Positions 5,632 through 5,729 of a stretch of DNA of 5,729 bases are shown here, in pieces. How positions within the stretch are numbered: the stretch's first letter is position 1; each line of letters begins with the position of its first letter. The notes beneath the pieces are model-generated. The model made no database searches. It was given only the letters and a program-made list of their open reading frames with translations, and was not told the origin of the DNA. Source of the stretch: Caldilineaceae bacterium (GTDB lineage Bacteria > Chloroflexota > Anaerolineae > Caldilineales > Caldilineaceae); the NCBI GenBank assembly GCA_012032975.1, contig JAAUPU010000240.1, forward strand, positions 1-5,729. The letters run 5' to 3'. Both the position numbers and the translations under genes were made by a program.

Positions 5632-5729
5632 TTATTCTAGCTTCCTGGCAATGACGCTGCCATAGGTATAATGCCCAAAGAATTCACCAGCCTCGAATCG
5701 ACGGCGGGCCTCTGCTTTGAGAGCGGCGG
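5632..5729 (-). CDS. C-terminal end of an unrecognised protein (partial)
   Basis: The frame entering at the window edge stays open for 31 codons and ends in TAA at 5634-5632, immediately before the TTG of the OppD-type gene, so the two genes have no spacer. The tail contains ARRRFEAGEFFGHYTYGSV and ends in ARKLE. The composition (charged helix-like start, then an aromatic and Gly turn) looks like real protein rather than noise, and the OppD Shine-Dalgarno lies inside it. I do not recognise the family. Being first in the visible operon, the full gene might encode the enzyme or regulator that would reveal the transported substrate. Confidence 0.6.
   Translation of the reverse strand, partial: AALKAEARRRFEAGEFFGHYTYGSVIARKLE

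Overview
All recognisable genes lie on the minus strand and read from high to low coordinates as one tightly packed transport operon. The order in the direction of transcription is: the C-terminal end of an unrecognised gene (5729-5632), an OppD-type ABC ATPase (5631-4624), an OppF-type ABC ATPase (4631-3569), an LplB-type CUT1 sugar permease (3579-2578), an LplC-type CUT1 sugar permease (2578-1720), a leader of about 240 bp (1719-1481), and an LplA/YtcQ-type lipoprotein solute-binding protein (from 1480, running off the window at base 1). The first five genes abut or overlap by 0 to 11 nt, which suggests translational coupling. The only real gap precedes the binding-protein gene and holds small repeats, hairpins and a weak candidate promoter.

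The most interesting point is the combination. LplB/LplC permeases with an LplA-like binding protein belong to the CUT1 carbohydrate family, which normally uses a single MalK/MsmX-type ATPase, often encoded elsewhere. Here they are coupled to a matched OppD/OppF pair, the ATPases of oligopeptide importers, with no DppB/DppC-type permease in view. Either this is a hybrid importer (sugar-type membrane domains driven by peptide-type ATPases) or two importers share a transcript. The substrate cannot be read from the sequence. The binding-protein family suggests an oligosaccharide or a modified glycan fragment.

Two genes are interrupted by single frameshifts. The OppF gene has one extra base in a run of five G (4400-4404, plus strand), and the LplC gene is shifted at about 1951. 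In both, the reading frame after the shift continues with perfect family motifs up to a sensible stop. This looks like either sequence error in a draft or metagenomic assembly, or very recent decay. Both would remove function if real.

The organism is a GC-rich bacterium with lipoprotein-anchored binding proteins. The Asp/Glu/Ala/Ser/Pro-rich linker after the lipobox cysteine, the many CUT1-type genes and the short CACGAATT-type tandem repeats in the leader are reminiscent of Chloroflexota (Anaerolineae/Caldilineae-like), but this is an impression, not a demonstrated placement. Large plus-strand open frames opposite the genes are shadows of the GC-rich coding strand. No tRNA, rRNA, CRISPR array or insertion sequence is visible.
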